64,000 bases of DNA from Riemerella columbina (GCF_030517065.1 NZ_CP103950.1:1426001-1490000), one strand, 5' to 3'; positions 1 to 8,759 are shown, counted from the stretch's first letter. The notes: generated from the sequence alone by a model not told the origin. Numbers and translations are program-made.

Positions 1-1
1 G

Positions 2-184
2 TCGTTTTATATAGATGCGGCTTACCAAAATATCAGTTCAGATTATAATCATTTCTATGGTGGTGGCAATTATTTCTCCACGAGTAACGGCAGCGAAATC
101 TCCTTATTCTCCAACGATTATTCTCAAACCAAAATTAAAAACAAACAAAATAATTTCTTCTTAACCGCAGGTTGGAAGTTTTAA
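2..184 (+). CDS. C-terminal end of an outer-membrane protein (partial)
   Basis: Open reading frame entering from the left edge and ending at TAA 182-184; 60 residues visible. It is rich in Tyr, Asn and Ser, with alternating aromatic/polar residues, and ends in LTAGWKF, the terminal-Phe beta-strand signature of outer-membrane barrels. The terminal sequence resembles the OmpP1/FadL/TodX transport family of flavobacteria, but too little is present to be certain. It converges with the leftward barrel gene at 268-933 across a symmetric terminator. Confidence 0.6.
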   Translation, partial: SFYIDAAYQNISSDYNHFYGGGNYFSTSNGSEISLFSNDYSQTKIKNKQNNFFLTAGWKF

Positions 185-205
185 ATAAAACAAGGATTAG
201 TTTAC

Positions 206-242
206 AAAAAAATCCTTCTAAAATATTTTAGAAGGATTTTTT
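206..242. terminator. Bidirectional intrinsic terminator
   Basis: A perfect 28-nt palindrome (211-238 core, AATCCTTCTAAAAT and its complement) flanked by A-run and T-run lies between two convergent genes, so it can end both transcripts. Confidence 0.8.
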
Positions 243-267
243 AATATTCTATAAAGTAAATTAAGCC

Positions 268-933
268 TTAATCAAAGATATAATTCAAAGTTACACTGAT
301 GACTTGCTCAGATTTTTTCTTTAAAGTATTAGGATCGTCAGTATAGTTTTCCACCATATTAGGATAGGTATTTGAAAGACCTAAATCATACTTCAAGGCG
401 ATTTCCCATTGGCGTTTGTAACTAAAGCCCACTCCAGCGCCTATACCAAAATTAAAGCTATTGGCTTTACCGTTGATATTAGGATATCTTGGATCGCCTT
501 CTATGGTATAAGCTAGGCGACTTGCCTCCTCTACTTTTTGGCTAATCAAGAAGTTAAATCTCGGACCTAACATTCCGAAAAATTCTGTTTCAGCTTCCGA
601 AAAATATCCTTTAATATAGAGCGGTACAGAAATGTAATTATTGTAATAAATACTTCCTTTTTTTCCGTATTGAGAATTATGCCCTGTTTCTCCCGCTTGG
701 TAATATTGAACTTCAGGTTGGATGTAAAATTGATCATCATTATCTGCTGGAATAGATGCTAAAATCCCTGCCTGAAAGCCTATACGCTTTCCTGATGGGT
801 TGTGGGCATTTCTAACGCCAGAGTAATTTCCTCCTGCGCTAATCCCGAAACGGGTATTTTCAAACTGAATGTTAATTTGTGCAAAAGATAACGATGTTAG
901 CAACAATGCACTGGCTAAAGCTAATTTTTTCAT
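268..933 (-). CDS. Outer-membrane beta-barrel (porin family, PorT-like) protein
   Basis: 221-residue protein with a signal peptide (MKKLALASALLLTSLSFAQ, cleavage near 19). The body has the alternating pattern of the small 8-strand barrel family common in Bacteroidota (OMP_b-brl type): a Gly-rich first strand near residues 30-60 (AGGNYSGV, GFQAGILASIP), tyrosine-rich turns, and a last strand ending VTLNYIFD. Expected in the outer membrane; the specific role (pore, adhesin or PorT-like) is not shown. It is monocistronic, between the sucD terminator and the bidirectional terminator at 206-242. Confidence 0.75.
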   Translation of the reverse strand: MKKLALASALLLTSLSFAQINIQFENTRFGISAGGNYSGVRNAHNPSGKRIGFQAGILASIPADNDDQFYIQPEVQYYQAGETGHNSQYGKKGSIYYNNYISVPLYIKGYFSEAETEFFGMLGPRFNFLISQKVEEASRLAYTIEGDPRYPNINGKANSFNFGIGAGVGFSYKRQWEIALKYDLGLSNTYPNMVENYTDDPNTLKKKSEQVISVTLNYIFD

Positions 934-954
934 AATATTGTATTTTTAAGTATA

Positions 955-990
955 AAAACCTTAATGATAAAACTACCATTAAGGTTTTAT
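955..990 (-). terminator. Terminator after sucD
   Basis: Inverted repeat AAAACCTTAATG / CATTAAGGTTTT with a short loop lies just downstream of the sucD stop on the minus strand and is flanked by A/T tracts. Confidence 0.75.
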
Positions 991-1015
991 TATTTATTTT
1001 TTAATTGTTTGGAAA

Positions 1016-1888
1016 TTATGCTAATACCTTAGCTACAGTTTTACCTATATCTGCAGGAGAATCCACCACATGGATGCCGTTTTCTCTCATAATTGCCATT
1101 TTGGCTTGTGCTGTATCTTCAGCGCCGCCTACAATGGCTCCAGCATGCCCCATAGTTCTTCCTTTTGGTGCTGTTTGACCTGCGATAAAACCTACCACTG
1201 GCTTAGTAGAGCCGCTGGCTTTATACCATTTAGCTGCTTCTGCCTCTAAGTTACCACCTATCTCTCCAATCATCACTACAGCCTCAGTTTCTGGGTCGTT
1301 GATGAACATTTCTAACGCCTCTTTAGTCGTTGTTCCAATAATTGGGTCTCCACCGATACCGATAGCCGTAGAAATACCGTAACCTGCTCTCACCACTTGG
1401 TCTGCAGCTTCGTAAGTTAGCGTTCCAGACTTTGAAACGATCCCCACTTTACCTTTTTTGAAAACGAAACCTGGCATAATCCCGATTTTAGCTTCATCAG
1501 AAGTGATAATACCTGGGCAGTTAGGACCGATTAAACGGCAATCTCTATCTGCAATATATTCTTTAACCTTGGTCATATCAGCAACAGGAATACCTTCTGT
1601 AATACAAACAATAACTTTGATTCCTGCATCTGCAGCTTCCATAATAGCATCTGCTGCAAATGCTGGCGGTACGAATATAATACTCACATTAGCACCTGCT
1701 TTTTCTACAGCCTCTGCTACAGAATTAAATACGGGTTTTCCTAAATGCTCTGTCCCTCCTTTTCCTGGTGTTACGCCACCTACTACATTGGTACCATAGT
1801 CTATCATTTGACCTGCGTGGAAGGTTCCTTCATTACCTGTAAACCCTTGAACGATTACTTTAGAATCTTTGTTAACTAATACTGACAT
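1016..1888 (-). CDS. sucD: Succinyl-CoA synthetase (ADP-forming) alpha subunit
   Basis: 290 residues, the usual length for SucD. It forms succinyl phosphate through a phosphohistidine in the TCA cycle: the motif GHAGAI (His near residue 248) is that site. The N-terminal Rossmann CoA-binding domain begins with [13 protein letters not shown]. The beta subunit sucC is not in this window, as is common in Bacteroidota. It is the last gene of the leftward series from lpxD, 155 bp after the lpxD paralog; that AT-rich gap shows no clear promoter, so read-through from the upstream operon is possible. Confidence 0.95.
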   Translation of the reverse strand: MSVLVNKDSKVIVQGFTGNEGTFHAGQMIDYGTNVVGGVTPGKGGTEHLGKPVFNSVAEAVEKAGANVSIIFVPPAFAADAIMEAADAGIKVIVCITEGIPVADMTKVKEYIADRDCRLIGPNCPGIITSDEAKIGIMPGFVFKKGKVGIVSKSGTLTYEAADQVVRAGYGISTAIGIGGDPIIGTTTKEALEMFINDPETEAVVMIGEIGGNLEAEAAKWYKASGSTKPVVGFIAGQTAPKGRTMGHAGAIVGGAEDTAQAKMAIMRENGIHVVDSPADIGKTVAKVLA

Positions 1889-2043
1889 CTTATTTTTTTA
1901 TTTAATTTTTTATTTCTAATATCTATAAGCCACTTATATACAGTAACTTAAATTTTACTTTCAATTTCTATGAGCGCTCTATTCCGTAGCCCAATATTTT
2001 TCGGTAAATTTAAGAATTTTTAAAGAGATGAAAAAATAATTTT

Positions 2044-2946
2044 CTATTTTAAATGCTTCAAGCGTACTTCTTTCCTTAAATATTCTCTAAATTCTTCTGC
2101 AATAGGACCAAAATAGGTGCCTTTTTTCAAATTTCTATTTACGCCTGTTTTTGCCAAAAGCACAGTACCTTTTTCTATGGTAATGCCTGAAGCAATCCCC
2201 ACTTGCCCCCAAATGGTCACTTCATCTTCAATAATGCAACAACCTGCAATCCCCGTATGGGAGGCGATTAAGCACTTTTTACCCACCACAGTATCATGCC
2301 CAATTTGAATTTGATTATCCAAAATACTCCCCTCACCAATAATGGTAGATGCCGTTACACCTCGGTCTATGGTACAGCCGTTGCCTATTTCCACATGGTT
2401 TTCTATGATCACATCTCCCACCGAAATCAATCGGTCAAAATGGCCGTTGTGCTTACGATAATAGAAGGCATCACCGCCTAATACCGTATTGGATTGGATA
2501 ATCACGCCATCGCCGATGGTCGTGCGGTCGCCAATAACCACATTGGGAAAAATATGGCAGTTTTTACCGATTTTGACTTGATTTCCTAAAACTACCGAGG
2601 GATGAATAAAGGTGTTTTCACCGATTTGGACTTCGGTTTCTGGCGTTTTAAATTGCTGATTTTTGATAAAATAGGTGTTAATTTTATTAAAATCACGAAA
2701 TGGATCATCGGAGATGATGAGAGCTTTGCCCTCTGGACAGTCCACCTTTTGGTCTATCAAAATCACGGTAGCCGCAGAGTTGAGCGCCTTTTCATAATAC
2801 TTAGGATGATTAACAAAAACCAAATCTCCAGGGCGTACCATATGGATTTCATTGGTTCCCAATACAGGGAAATCATCATTGCCAATATACTGAGCTTCAA
2901 TAATCTGCGCTATACTTTTTAAAGTCTGTGGTTGCGGAAAATTCAT
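2044..2946 (-). CDS. LpxD-like hexapeptide-repeat acyltransferase (second LpxD paralog)
   Basis: 300 residues. An N-terminal LpxD-type uridine-binding-like domain (about 1-100, with DLVFVNHPKYYEKAL) precedes a left-handed beta-helix of hexapeptide repeats (about 108-270, e.g. IGENTFIHPSVVLG, VEIGNGCTIDRGVT, IQIGHDTVVG). It is about 45 residues shorter than the canonical LpxD encoded at 6188-7222, lacking most of the C-terminal helical tail. It may N-acylate a nucleotide sugar with an acyl-ACP donor, but true LpxD activity is not shown; a specialised acyltransferase is possible. It sits between efp and sucD. Confidence 0.75.
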   Translation of the reverse strand: MNFPQPQTLKSIAQIIEAQYIGNDDFPVLGTNEIHMVRPGDLVFVNHPKYYEKALNSAATVILIDQKVDCPEGKALIISDDPFRDFNKINTYFIKNQQFKTPETEVQIGENTFIHPSVVLGNQVKIGKNCHIFPNVVIGDRTTIGDGVIIQSNTVLGGDAFYYRKHNGHFDRLISVGDVIIENHVEIGNGCTIDRGVTASTIIGEGSILDNQIQIGHDTVVGKKCLIASHTGIAGCCIIEDEVTIWGQVGIASGITIEKGTVLLAKTGVNRNLKKGTYFGPIAEEFREYLRKEVRLKHLK

Positions 2947-2967
2947 TCTAACAGTTTTAAAAATAGG

Positions 2968-3003
2968 AAAAGGCTCAGAAAAACATCAATTCTCTGAACC
3001 TTT
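2968..3003 (-). terminator. Hairpin after efp
   Basis: Arms AAAGGCTCAGA (2969-2979) and TCTGAACCTTT (2993-3003) pair with one U.G wobble on the minus strand and are followed by a T-rich stretch. This would partly separate efp from the downstream lpxD paralog. A TATTTTTA sequence near the paralog start may be a weak own promoter. Confidence 0.55.
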
Positions 3004-3009
3004 ATCCGT

Positions 3010-3573
3010 TTACTTGACTCTTTCTAAGTAACTACCGTCTTCAGTATTGACTTTAATTTTGTCGCCAGGTTCTATAAATAGCGGCACCATAACTCTCGCA
3101 CCTGTTTCTACGATGGCGTTTTTAAGCGCATTGGTCGCGGTATTTCCCTTTACACCTGGATCTGCCTCCACTACCTCTAAATAAACCGTTGGTGGAATTT
3201 CAGCGGAAAGTGGCGTTTCATCTTCTTCTTTCATAATGATGGTCACTTCCTCTCCTGCCTTCATAAATTGGGCATTTTCAATCATTTCTTTATTGATGTA
3301 GATTTGAGAGAAATCATCATTATTCATAAAATGGAAACCGTTATCATCGTCATAAAGATACTGAAATTTACGGGTAATCACCTTCACTTCATCTATTTTG
3401 TGTCCCGCAGAAAAGGTGTTGTCTATCACTTTTCCGTTGGTTACAGATTTTAGTTTGGTTCTCACAAACGCAGGACCTTTACCTGGTTTTACATGTAAAA
3501 ATTCAATTACTTTGTAAATGTCGTTGCTATAATTGATGCAAAGACCTTTTCTAATATCAGCTGTTGTTGCCAT
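3010..3573 (-). CDS. efp: Translation elongation factor P
   Basis: 187 residues, full length, with the three beta-barrel domains of EF-P. It rescues ribosomes stalled at polyproline. The domain I loop reads KPGKGPAF, with Lys32 at the position that carries the post-translational modification in E. coli. The C terminus (PGDKIKVNTEDGSYLERVK) is typical. It lies in the lipid A operon; the small ORF at 3579-3761 ends 5 bp before its start. No lysyl-type modification gene (epmA/epmB) is visible here. Confidence 0.95.
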   Translation of the reverse strand: MATTADIRKGLCINYSNDIYKVIEFLHVKPGKGPAFVRTKLKSVTNGKVIDNTFSAGHKIDEVKVITRKFQYLYDDDNGFHFMNNDDFSQIYINKEMIENAQFMKAGEEVTIIMKEEDETPLSAEIPPTVYLEVVEADPGVKGNTATNALKNAIVETGARVMVPLFIEPGDKIKVNTEDGSYLERVK

Positions 3574-3578
3574 TGTTA

Positions 3579-3761
3579 TTATTTATTATTTTTATTAATT
3601 ATATATTTTAAACCTGAAAAAACTAATGCTAAAACAAAACTTTTAACGAGAATTTTCACAATATTTATTTCATCGTCAAATAAATAGGAGGAACTTATTG
3701 ATACAATTAAATATATTATAAAAAATCTGAAAAAAAATCTCACCATCCTATAGATTGCCAT
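3579..3761 (-). CDS. Small two-helix membrane protein, possible immunity-like partner
   Basis: 60 residues, not recognised. Two hydrophobic segments (about 7-26 and 36-53) are separated by a short acidic loop (FDDEIN), with a Lys/Asn tail, giving a small inner-membrane hairpin protein. The ATG at 3761 is preceded by GGAGAGGGATT, a Shine-Dalgarno-like stretch unusual for this phylum. It overlaps the upstream 49-residue ORF by 22 nt; an internal ATG at 3746 would overlap the upstream stop more tightly. The pairing of a hydrophobic glycine-rich peptide with a small membrane protein resembles bacteriocin/immunity arrangements; this is inference. Confidence 0.5.
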   Translation of the reverse strand: MAIYRMVRFFFRFFIIYLIVSISSSYLFDDEINIVKILVKSFVLALVFSGLKYIINKNNK

Positions 3762-3889
3762 AATCCCTCTCCTGCAGATGAGAATGAAGCTCCTAAAATT
3801 GCACCTGTTATAACTCCTCCTATAACATCATTAACATCAGCTTTCATAATCGCTTTATGTTGAAGTTTTATGCCTTTTCCTTCTTTCAT
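3740..3889 (-). CDS. 49-residue glycine-zipper peptide, bacteriocin-like
   Basis: A short ORF, ATG 3889 to TGA 3740. The basic N-terminal part (MKEGKGIKLQHKAIMK) leads into ADVNDVIGG, which loosely fits a double-glycine leader (D at -8, V at -7, V at -4, GG at -2/-1), followed by a 24-residue hydrophobic tail with a GxxxGxxxG zipper (G25, G29, G33) and two Trp. It is translationally linked to the membrane protein at 3579-3761. No C39-peptidase/ABC exporter is present in the window. Family unknown; a non-bacteriocin membrane peptide is equally possible. Confidence 0.5.
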   Translation of the reverse strand: MKEGKGIKLQHKAIMKADVNDVIGGVITGAILGASFSSAGEGLWQSIGW

Positions 3890-4000
3890 ATATAATGCTT
3901 TATATGGATTGAATAAATCTGTTTTCTAATATTTTGCAGAGCTTAACGATATATCACTCTTTGTAATATTTTTAAATTAAACAATATGATTACTAAAAAA

Positions 4001-4789
4001 TTATTCTTTTCCCGTTCCATAACCTTTTACAATACCACGCGGCGAATTTTGAATAAACTGCAATATTTCATCGCGTTCCGCAGTCGGTAGCATTTCCTTC
4101 TCGATGAAAGAAACCGCTTGGGAAACATTCATTTTCATCTGAAATATCGCTCTGTATATCTTCTGAATTTCAAAAATTTTATCATTAGAGAAACCGCGTC
4201 TTCGCAATCCCACGGAATTGATGCCAGCATAACTCATAGGCTCGCGGGCAACTTTAATATAAGGTGGAATGTCTTTTCGAACCAAAGTTCCTCCAGAAAT
4301 CATTACATGTTGCCCAATTTTCACAAACTGATGCACGGCAGAAAGCCCGCCCATTACGGTATAATCCCCGATTTCTACATGCCCTGCAATACCGCAGCCG
4401 TTCACAATAATCACATGGTTGCCCAACACACAATCGTGGGCGATGTGGGCGGTCGCCATAATCAAACAATGGCTTCCTATCTTAGTGTAACCCAAGGCTT
4501 TAGTCCCTCTATTGATGGTAACACACTCTCTAATTGTGGTCTCATCACCGATAATCACCTGCGAATCTTCGCCTTCAAATTTTAAATCCTGAGGCACCGC
4601 TGCAATAACCGTTCCTGGGAATATCTTGCAATTTTTGCCAATACGAGCGCCATTCATAATGGTGACATTAGGTCCTATCCAAGTACCTTCGCCGATTTCC
4701 ACATCTGCCGCGATGGTGGTAAAGGGTTCTATGGTTACATTTTTGCCTATTTTGGCGCGTCTATCTACGGCTGCTAACTGATGAATCAT
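4001..4789 (-). CDS. lpxA: Acyl-ACP--UDP-N-acetylglucosamine O-acyltransferase
   Basis: 262 residues, full length. It catalyses the first step of lipid A synthesis in the cytoplasm, moving a 3-hydroxyacyl chain from ACP to UDP-GlcNAc. Hexapeptide repeats cover about residues 1-190 with the family motif AHIAHDC (His115/His118, the latter matching catalytic His125 of E. coli), then the C-terminal helical domain (RRRGFSNDKIFEIQKIYRAIF). It follows lpxC/fabZ by 11 bp in the same operon. The 111-bp gap after it precedes the small-peptide pair. Confidence 0.95.
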   Translation of the reverse strand: MIHQLAAVDRRAKIGKNVTIEPFTTIAADVEIGEGTWIGPNVTIMNGARIGKNCKIFPGTVIAAVPQDLKFEGEDSQVIIGDETTIRECVTINRGTKALGYTKIGSHCLIMATAHIAHDCVLGNHVIIVNGCGIAGHVEIGDYTVMGGLSAVHQFVKIGQHVMISGGTLVRKDIPPYIKVAREPMSYAGINSVGLRRRGFSNDKIFEIQKIYRAIFQMKMNVSQAVSFIEKEMLPTAERDEILQFIQNSPRGIVKGYGTGKE

Positions 4790-4800
4790 GCTTTTAAAAA

Positions 4801-6195
4801 TTAGTTTTTAGTTTTCGCTACTTGAGCCATCAGCTCTGCCTCTACCACTACGCTATCTCCCACATAACCATAGCCTTGCATATGGACAATCCCTCTTCTG
4901 ATAGGCTCTATCAATTCTATTTTGAATATTAAGGTATCCCCTGGTACTACTTTTTTCTTGAATTTCACTTTGTCGATCTTCACGAAATAAGTAGAATAAT
5001 TTTCTGGATCTTGCACATTGGCTAACACCAAAATTCCGCCTGTTTGCGCCATAGCTTCTATCTGTAATACACCTGGCATCACGGGTTCTTTAGGGAAATG
5101 CCCCACAAAGAAAGGCTCGTTCATCGATACATTTTTAAGCCCTACCACATGTGTATCCGAAAGTTCTAACACCTTATCTATCAATAAGAAAGGCGGACGA
5201 TGTGGCAACAAACTCATAATACCGTTGATATCATAAACTGGTTCCTTCGTTAAATCAAAGTCTGGAACATTTTTTTTCTTATGAAGTTTCCACTGGCGGT
5301 TGAGTTTTTTTGCGAATTGCGTATTTACATAATGCCCTGGTTTATTGGCTATTACTTTACCTTTTATTTTAACTCCAACCAACGCTAGGTCGCCAATGAC
5401 ATCTAAAAGTTTATGCCGTGCCGCTTCGTTAGGATAATTTAAAGTCAAATTGTCTAAAATACCATTCGGGCGAATAGAGATTTCCTCTTTACCGAAAACT
5501 TTTTTGAGTTTTTCTGTAGTCTCTGGCGTGAGCTCTTTATCCACATAAACAATAGCGTTGCTGATATCACCACCCTTGATTAAACCGTGGCCCAAAAGCA
5601 TTTCTATCTCGTGGAGGAAACTGAAAGTTCTGGCACTGGCAAATTCATTTTTAAACTCAGAAATATCTTTGAGCGTGGCATTCTGCGTGCCTAAAACCTT
5701 GGTTCCGAAATCCACCATTGTGGTGATTTCATAATTGTCGGAAGGGATAATGGTCAGCTCCGAACCCGTATTGGGATCCGTGTAACTCATCACTTCTTTA
5801 ACCACTAAATATTCTCTCGGTTGGTCTTGTTCTTCTATGCCAACTTTTTCTATCGCTTCTACAAAGAACTTAGAAGAACCATCTAAAATAGGCGGTTCTG
5901 CGTTGTCCATTTCCAAAATAGCATTATCAATATCCAAGCCTACTAAAGCCGCCAAAAGGTGCTCCGTGGTATGGATCTTAACGCCTAATTTTTCTAAAGT
6001 GGTACCTCGTTCTGTGGTGGTAACATAATTAACATCGGCTTCCACTTGGGGGTGTCCTTCTAAATCTGTTCTTACAAAAACAAACCCTGTATTTTCTTTG
6101 GCTGGTTTAATGGTTAAATTAACCTCCTTTCCTGTGTGAAGCCCAATACCAGAAATGGATACCGCTTCTTTTAAAGTTTTTTGCTTATCACTCAT
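4801..6195 (-). CDS. lpxC/fabZ: Bifunctional LpxC deacetylase / FabZ 3-hydroxyacyl-ACP dehydratase
   Basis: 464 residues, the natural fusion found across Bacteroidota. Residues 1 to about 305 are LpxC, the committed zinc-dependent deacetylase of lipid A synthesis: HTTEH (His79) and [10 protein letters not shown] (His261, Asp265) supply the zinc ligands. Residues about 320-464 are the FabZ hot-dog dehydratase of fatty acid synthesis, with [14 protein letters not shown], catalytic His366 in GHFPKEP and Glu380 in QIEAMAQ. The start overlaps the lpxD stop by 8 bp. The fusion links use of 3-hydroxyacyl-ACP by lipid A and fatty acid synthesis. Confidence 0.96.
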   Translation of the reverse strand: MSDKQKTLKEAVSISGIGLHTGKEVNLTIKPAKENTGFVFVRTDLEGHPQVEADVNYVTTTERGTTLEKLGVKIHTTEHLLAALVGLDIDNAILEMDNAEPPILDGSSKFFVEAIEKVGIEEQDQPREYLVVKEVMSYTDPNTGSELTIIPSDNYEITTMVDFGTKVLGTQNATLKDISEFKNEFASARTFSFLHEIEMLLGHGLIKGGDISNAIVYVDKELTPETTEKLKKVFGKEEISIRPNGILDNLTLNYPNEAARHKLLDVIGDLALVGVKIKGKVIANKPGHYVNTQFAKKLNRQWKLHKKKNVPDFDLTKEPVYDINGIMSLLPHRPPFLLIDKVLELSDTHVVGLKNVSMNEPFFVGHFPKEPVMPGVLQIEAMAQTGGILVLANVQDPENYSTYFVKIDKVKFKKKVVPGDTLIFKIELIEPIRRGIVHMQGYGYVGDSVVVEAELMAQVAKTKN

Positions 6196-7222
6196 TAGTA
6201 TATTCTTTTGAGTTTTTATCTAATTGATTGATTTTATCTACAATCTTTCCGAAATTTCTAAAATGAACATAATTTCTACGGAAATCGTTTGCCGAGATGG
6301 CTGGAGAGCCGTATAAAATCTCGCCATCTGCCACCTTGGTATTCACACCGCTTTGGGCTTGAATTTTCACATGATTACCAATTTGAATATGCCCTACAAT
6401 GCCCACCTGACCGCCAATTTGGTTCCAATCTCCAATGATGGTAGAACCTGCGATGCCTGCCTGAGCCGCAATCACATTATGGCGCCCAATTTTCACATTA
6501 TGAGCAATTTGGATCAGATTATCTATTTTAGTGCCCTCACCGATGATGGTAGAGCCAATGGTTGCCCTATCAATACTGCAGTTAGAGCCTATTTCTACAT
6601 CGTTTTCTATAATCACATTACCCAACTGTGGGATTTTTTTAAAGCCCTCTGCAGTCGGCTGGAAACCGAATCCATCGCCGCCCACCACAGTATTAGCGTG
6701 GATCACACAACGGTCGCCAATCACGCAACCATCATAGATTTTAACCCCGCTATCAATCTGGCAATGCTCGCCTATTTTCACTCTTTTTCCGATATAAACC
6801 TGCGGCGCTATCTGCGTGCCTTTACCTATTTTAGACTTTTCAGCAATGTAGGAACACGCCCCAACGAAAACATCTTCGCCTAAACTTGCGGTATCGTGAA
6901 CCACTGCCCCAGCCTCTACGCCTGTTTTCTTCTCTTGAACCATCTCCTTATAGAGGTTCATTAGAATTTGGAAAGACAAATAAGCATCTTCCACAGCAAT
7001 GATGGTGGGCTTATATTCCGTTTTGGTTAATAATTTTTCAGAAACAATGAGCACCGAGCAAGGCGTTTGCTCTATATAATCAGAAAATTTTTCTTGTGCT
7101 ACAAATGATAAATCTCCATGCTGACCGCTCTCTATGGGCGATACTCCGGTAATAACGGCATCTGGATTTCCGATGATTTTTCCGTTAATGAAACCTGCTA
7201 TTTGTGACGCTGTGAATTCCAT
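6188..7222 (-). CDS. lpxD: UDP-3-O-(3-hydroxyacyl)glucosamine N-acyltransferase
   Basis: 344 residues from the ATG at 7222 ([15 protein letters not shown]). A longer frame to 7249 exists, but its start lies upstream of the -7 element at 7229-7236 and of the conserved N terminus. N-terminal UDP-binding domain about 1-100, then hexapeptide beta-helix (about 110-300) with the [11 protein letters not shown] segment carrying the catalytic-type His, and a C-terminal helical tail ([24 protein letters not shown]). First gene of the lipid A operon; its stop overlaps the lpxC/fabZ start. Confidence 0.94.
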   Translation of the reverse strand: MEFTASQIAGFINGKIIGNPDAVITGVSPIESGQHGDLSFVAQEKFSDYIEQTPCSVLIVSEKLLTKTEYKPTIIAVEDAYLSFQILMNLYKEMVQEKKTGVEAGAVVHDTASLGEDVFVGACSYIAEKSKIGKGTQIAPQVYIGKRVKIGEHCQIDSGVKIYDGCVIGDRCVIHANTVVGGDGFGFQPTAEGFKKIPQLGNVIIENDVEIGSNCSIDRATIGSTIIGEGTKIDNLIQIAHNVKIGRHNVIAAQAGIAGSTIIGDWNQIGGQVGIVGHIQIGNHVKIQAQSGVNTKVADGEILYGSPAISANDFRRNYVHFRNFGKIVDKINQLDKNSKEYTNE

Positions 7223-7228
7223 GTCGTG

Positions 7229-7236
7229 CAAAGATA
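7229..7236 (-). promoter_or_regulatory. -7 element of the lpxD operon promoter
   Basis: TATCTTTG on the minus strand, 6 bp before the ATG at 7222. It matches TAnnTTTG and implies a very short or absent leader. Confidence 0.6.
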
Positions 7237-7550
7237 AATAATTTATCACATCTCCGTAACATTTATCGGCAAAAAATAACTTATACCGTGTAAAATCATA
7301 CTTTAAAGTCTAAATTTATTCAAGAAATGATGCTCATATTTTACGCTAAAAAACAAGGCTTTCATAATATATATCCAATTATAAATGAGCAACATATGGA
7401 TTGTTTTTCGTTTTTATACCCCATCATCTCTATTGATAAAACGAATTTATAGTATTCTTATTTTAAATATCTTAACAAATAAAATTGAACTTCATTAAAA
7501 TCTATTAAAAAAATAAACTCAAAATAATTAGGTTTATAAAAAATTAGGCG

Positions 7551-7558
7551 TATATTTG
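7551..7558 (+). promoter_or_regulatory. -7 element of the cold-shock gene promoter
   Basis: TATATTTG, with GGTTT about 20 bp upstream as a weak -33. The first cold-shock start is at 7821, so the leader is about 250 nt. Confidence 0.55.
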
Positions 7559-7820
7559 CAGCATAATTTAATGACAAAGGCATCTTTTCGCCGCTTTCTG
7601 AATAGAAAGTTTTTTAGAATACACTTCTTTTTTACTCCCTTTCAGTTTTTGTGTTTCCAGTTGCCCGTTTGAGTTTTCAAATTGAAAACCTACAGTCTAA
7701 AATGGCATCATATGAATTTTAAAAACACTTTTTTATACTATTCTACTGAATATTCCCTATTAAAAGTTTAAATTTTTAACAATTCATAAAAAAATACCGA
7801 CCAACAACTAATTATAATAT
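7559..7820 (+). other. Long 5' leader of the cold-shock genes
   Basis: No conventional gene in about 260 nt. It holds local inverted repeats (CTTTCTGAATAGAAAG near 7600; GTTTTCAAATTGAAAAC near 7675) and a 33-codon open frame at 7571-7672 with 10 Phe. A long structured leader is a known feature of cold-shock mRNAs, where it controls temperature-dependent translation; that role is inferred here. The stretch 7250-7550 is very AT-rich and shows no gene. Confidence 0.4.
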
Positions 7821-8250
7821 ATGGCAGACACCTACAATAAGAAAGAAAACAACAAGAAAAAAGCGCAGAAACTCAAAGAAAAAGCCCTCCGCAGAGAAGA
7901 ACGCAAAAATAACAATAATAAACTTGGAAGATATGTTCCTCTATGTAGATGCTAACGGACAACTTACCCACATTAAACCCACTGCGGCAGACAAAATTGA
8001 AATCAGTTTAGACGAAATTCAACTGGGCGCAGCGCCACAAGACCGAGATGACACGCAGAACAAAGGCACCATCTCTTATTATAACGAAGAAAAAGGCTAC
8101 GGCTTCATTAACGACCACCGCAGCCAAGAGAGCATTTTTGTGCATATCAACCAAACCCAAGAGGCTCTAAAAAAAGGCGATAAAGTTTCTTTTGAAAAGG
8201 AACGCGGACCGAAAGGCTACATCGCTACTAATGTAATCAAAATCAAATAA
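7821..8250 (+). pseudogene. Cold-shock domain protein with apparent frameshift
   Basis: The ATG at 7821 opens a lysine/arginine-rich frame (MADTYNKKENNKKKAQK, REERKNNNNK) that runs into a stop at 7953-7955. The rest of the expected protein continues in the next frame from about 7924 (LEDMFLYVDANGQL) to 8250, ending in a cold-shock domain with KGYGFIN (RNP1) and IFVHI (RNP2). Flavobacterial homologues, as I recall them, carry both parts in one protein of about 150 residues. The break lies in an AAT/AAC-rich repeat near 7910-7923. Either a real mutation or an assembly error; the 3' part could still be made from TTG 7924 or ATG 7933. Confidence 0.6.
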
Positions 8251-8275
8251 ATATCAATTTTTAAATTCAATTACA

Positions 8276-8467
8276 ATGAAACAAGGAACAGTAAAATTCT
8301 TCAACGAAACTAAAGGCTTCGGATTTATCACACCTAACGATGGTAGTGCTGATGTTTTCGTACACACGACAGGTTTAAAAACCAAAATCCGTGAAAACGA
8401 CGAAGTGGTTTATGAAACTGAACAAGGCAAAAAAGGCATCAATGCGGTTAATGTAAGATTAGCCTAA
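8276..8467 (+). CDS. Cold-shock protein, CspA family
   Basis: 63 residues, a single cold-shock domain that binds single-stranded RNA/DNA and acts as an RNA chaperone. RNP1 is KGFGFI (residues about 13-18) and RNP2 is VFVHTT (about 27-32). It begins 25 bp after the preceding cold-shock frame and is followed by a terminator, so the two probably share the long-leader transcript. Confidence 0.93.
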   Translation: MKQGTVKFFNETKGFGFITPNDGSADVFVHTTGLKTKIRENDEVVYETEQGKKGINAVNVRLA

Positions 8468-8494
8468 TTTTTCGCTTCTTAACTTTAAAAAACG

Positions 8495-8525
8495 AGCTAT
8501 CTTAAATATAAGATGGCTTTTTTTG
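8495..8525 (+). terminator. Terminator of the cold-shock operon
   Basis: AGCTATCTTA and TAAGATGGCT pair with one wobble around an AATA loop, followed by a T-run. Confidence 0.8.
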
Positions 8526-8759
8526 TTGTATTAAAATCAACTTTTCCCTTTATCATTTCATCAATAAATAAAGCTATATTCAACAAAAAATTAAAATCAA
8601 AAATCCCCTTTTTCGTTCTGTTCATCACAATTGGTTATCAGAAAGTTGGAATATCTATCACCCAAAAAATCCAATTTTAAATCATTTTTTGGAGGCAATT
8701 CGCATTTATTTCACAAAAAAGTCTTATTTTTAGGCGTTTTTTTTAAACGAAATACCCCT

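Noticed and set aside
1921-1940. Shared repeat with 52661-52680 (ATAAGTGGCTT, opposite orientation)
   Set aside because: Only 11 bp match in AT-rich DNA; expected by chance in a window of this size.
4118-4585. 155-codon plus-strand frame
   Set aside because: Antisense shadow of lpxA; the hexapeptide repeats of lpxA produce long open frames on the other strand.
6353-6883. 176-codon plus-strand frame
   Set aside because: Antisense shadow of lpxD for the same reason.
8631-8759. N-terminal extension of the fatty acid--CoA ligase
   Set aside because: The 43 extra residues from a TTG have no family similarity, and ATG 8760 begins the conserved N terminus.
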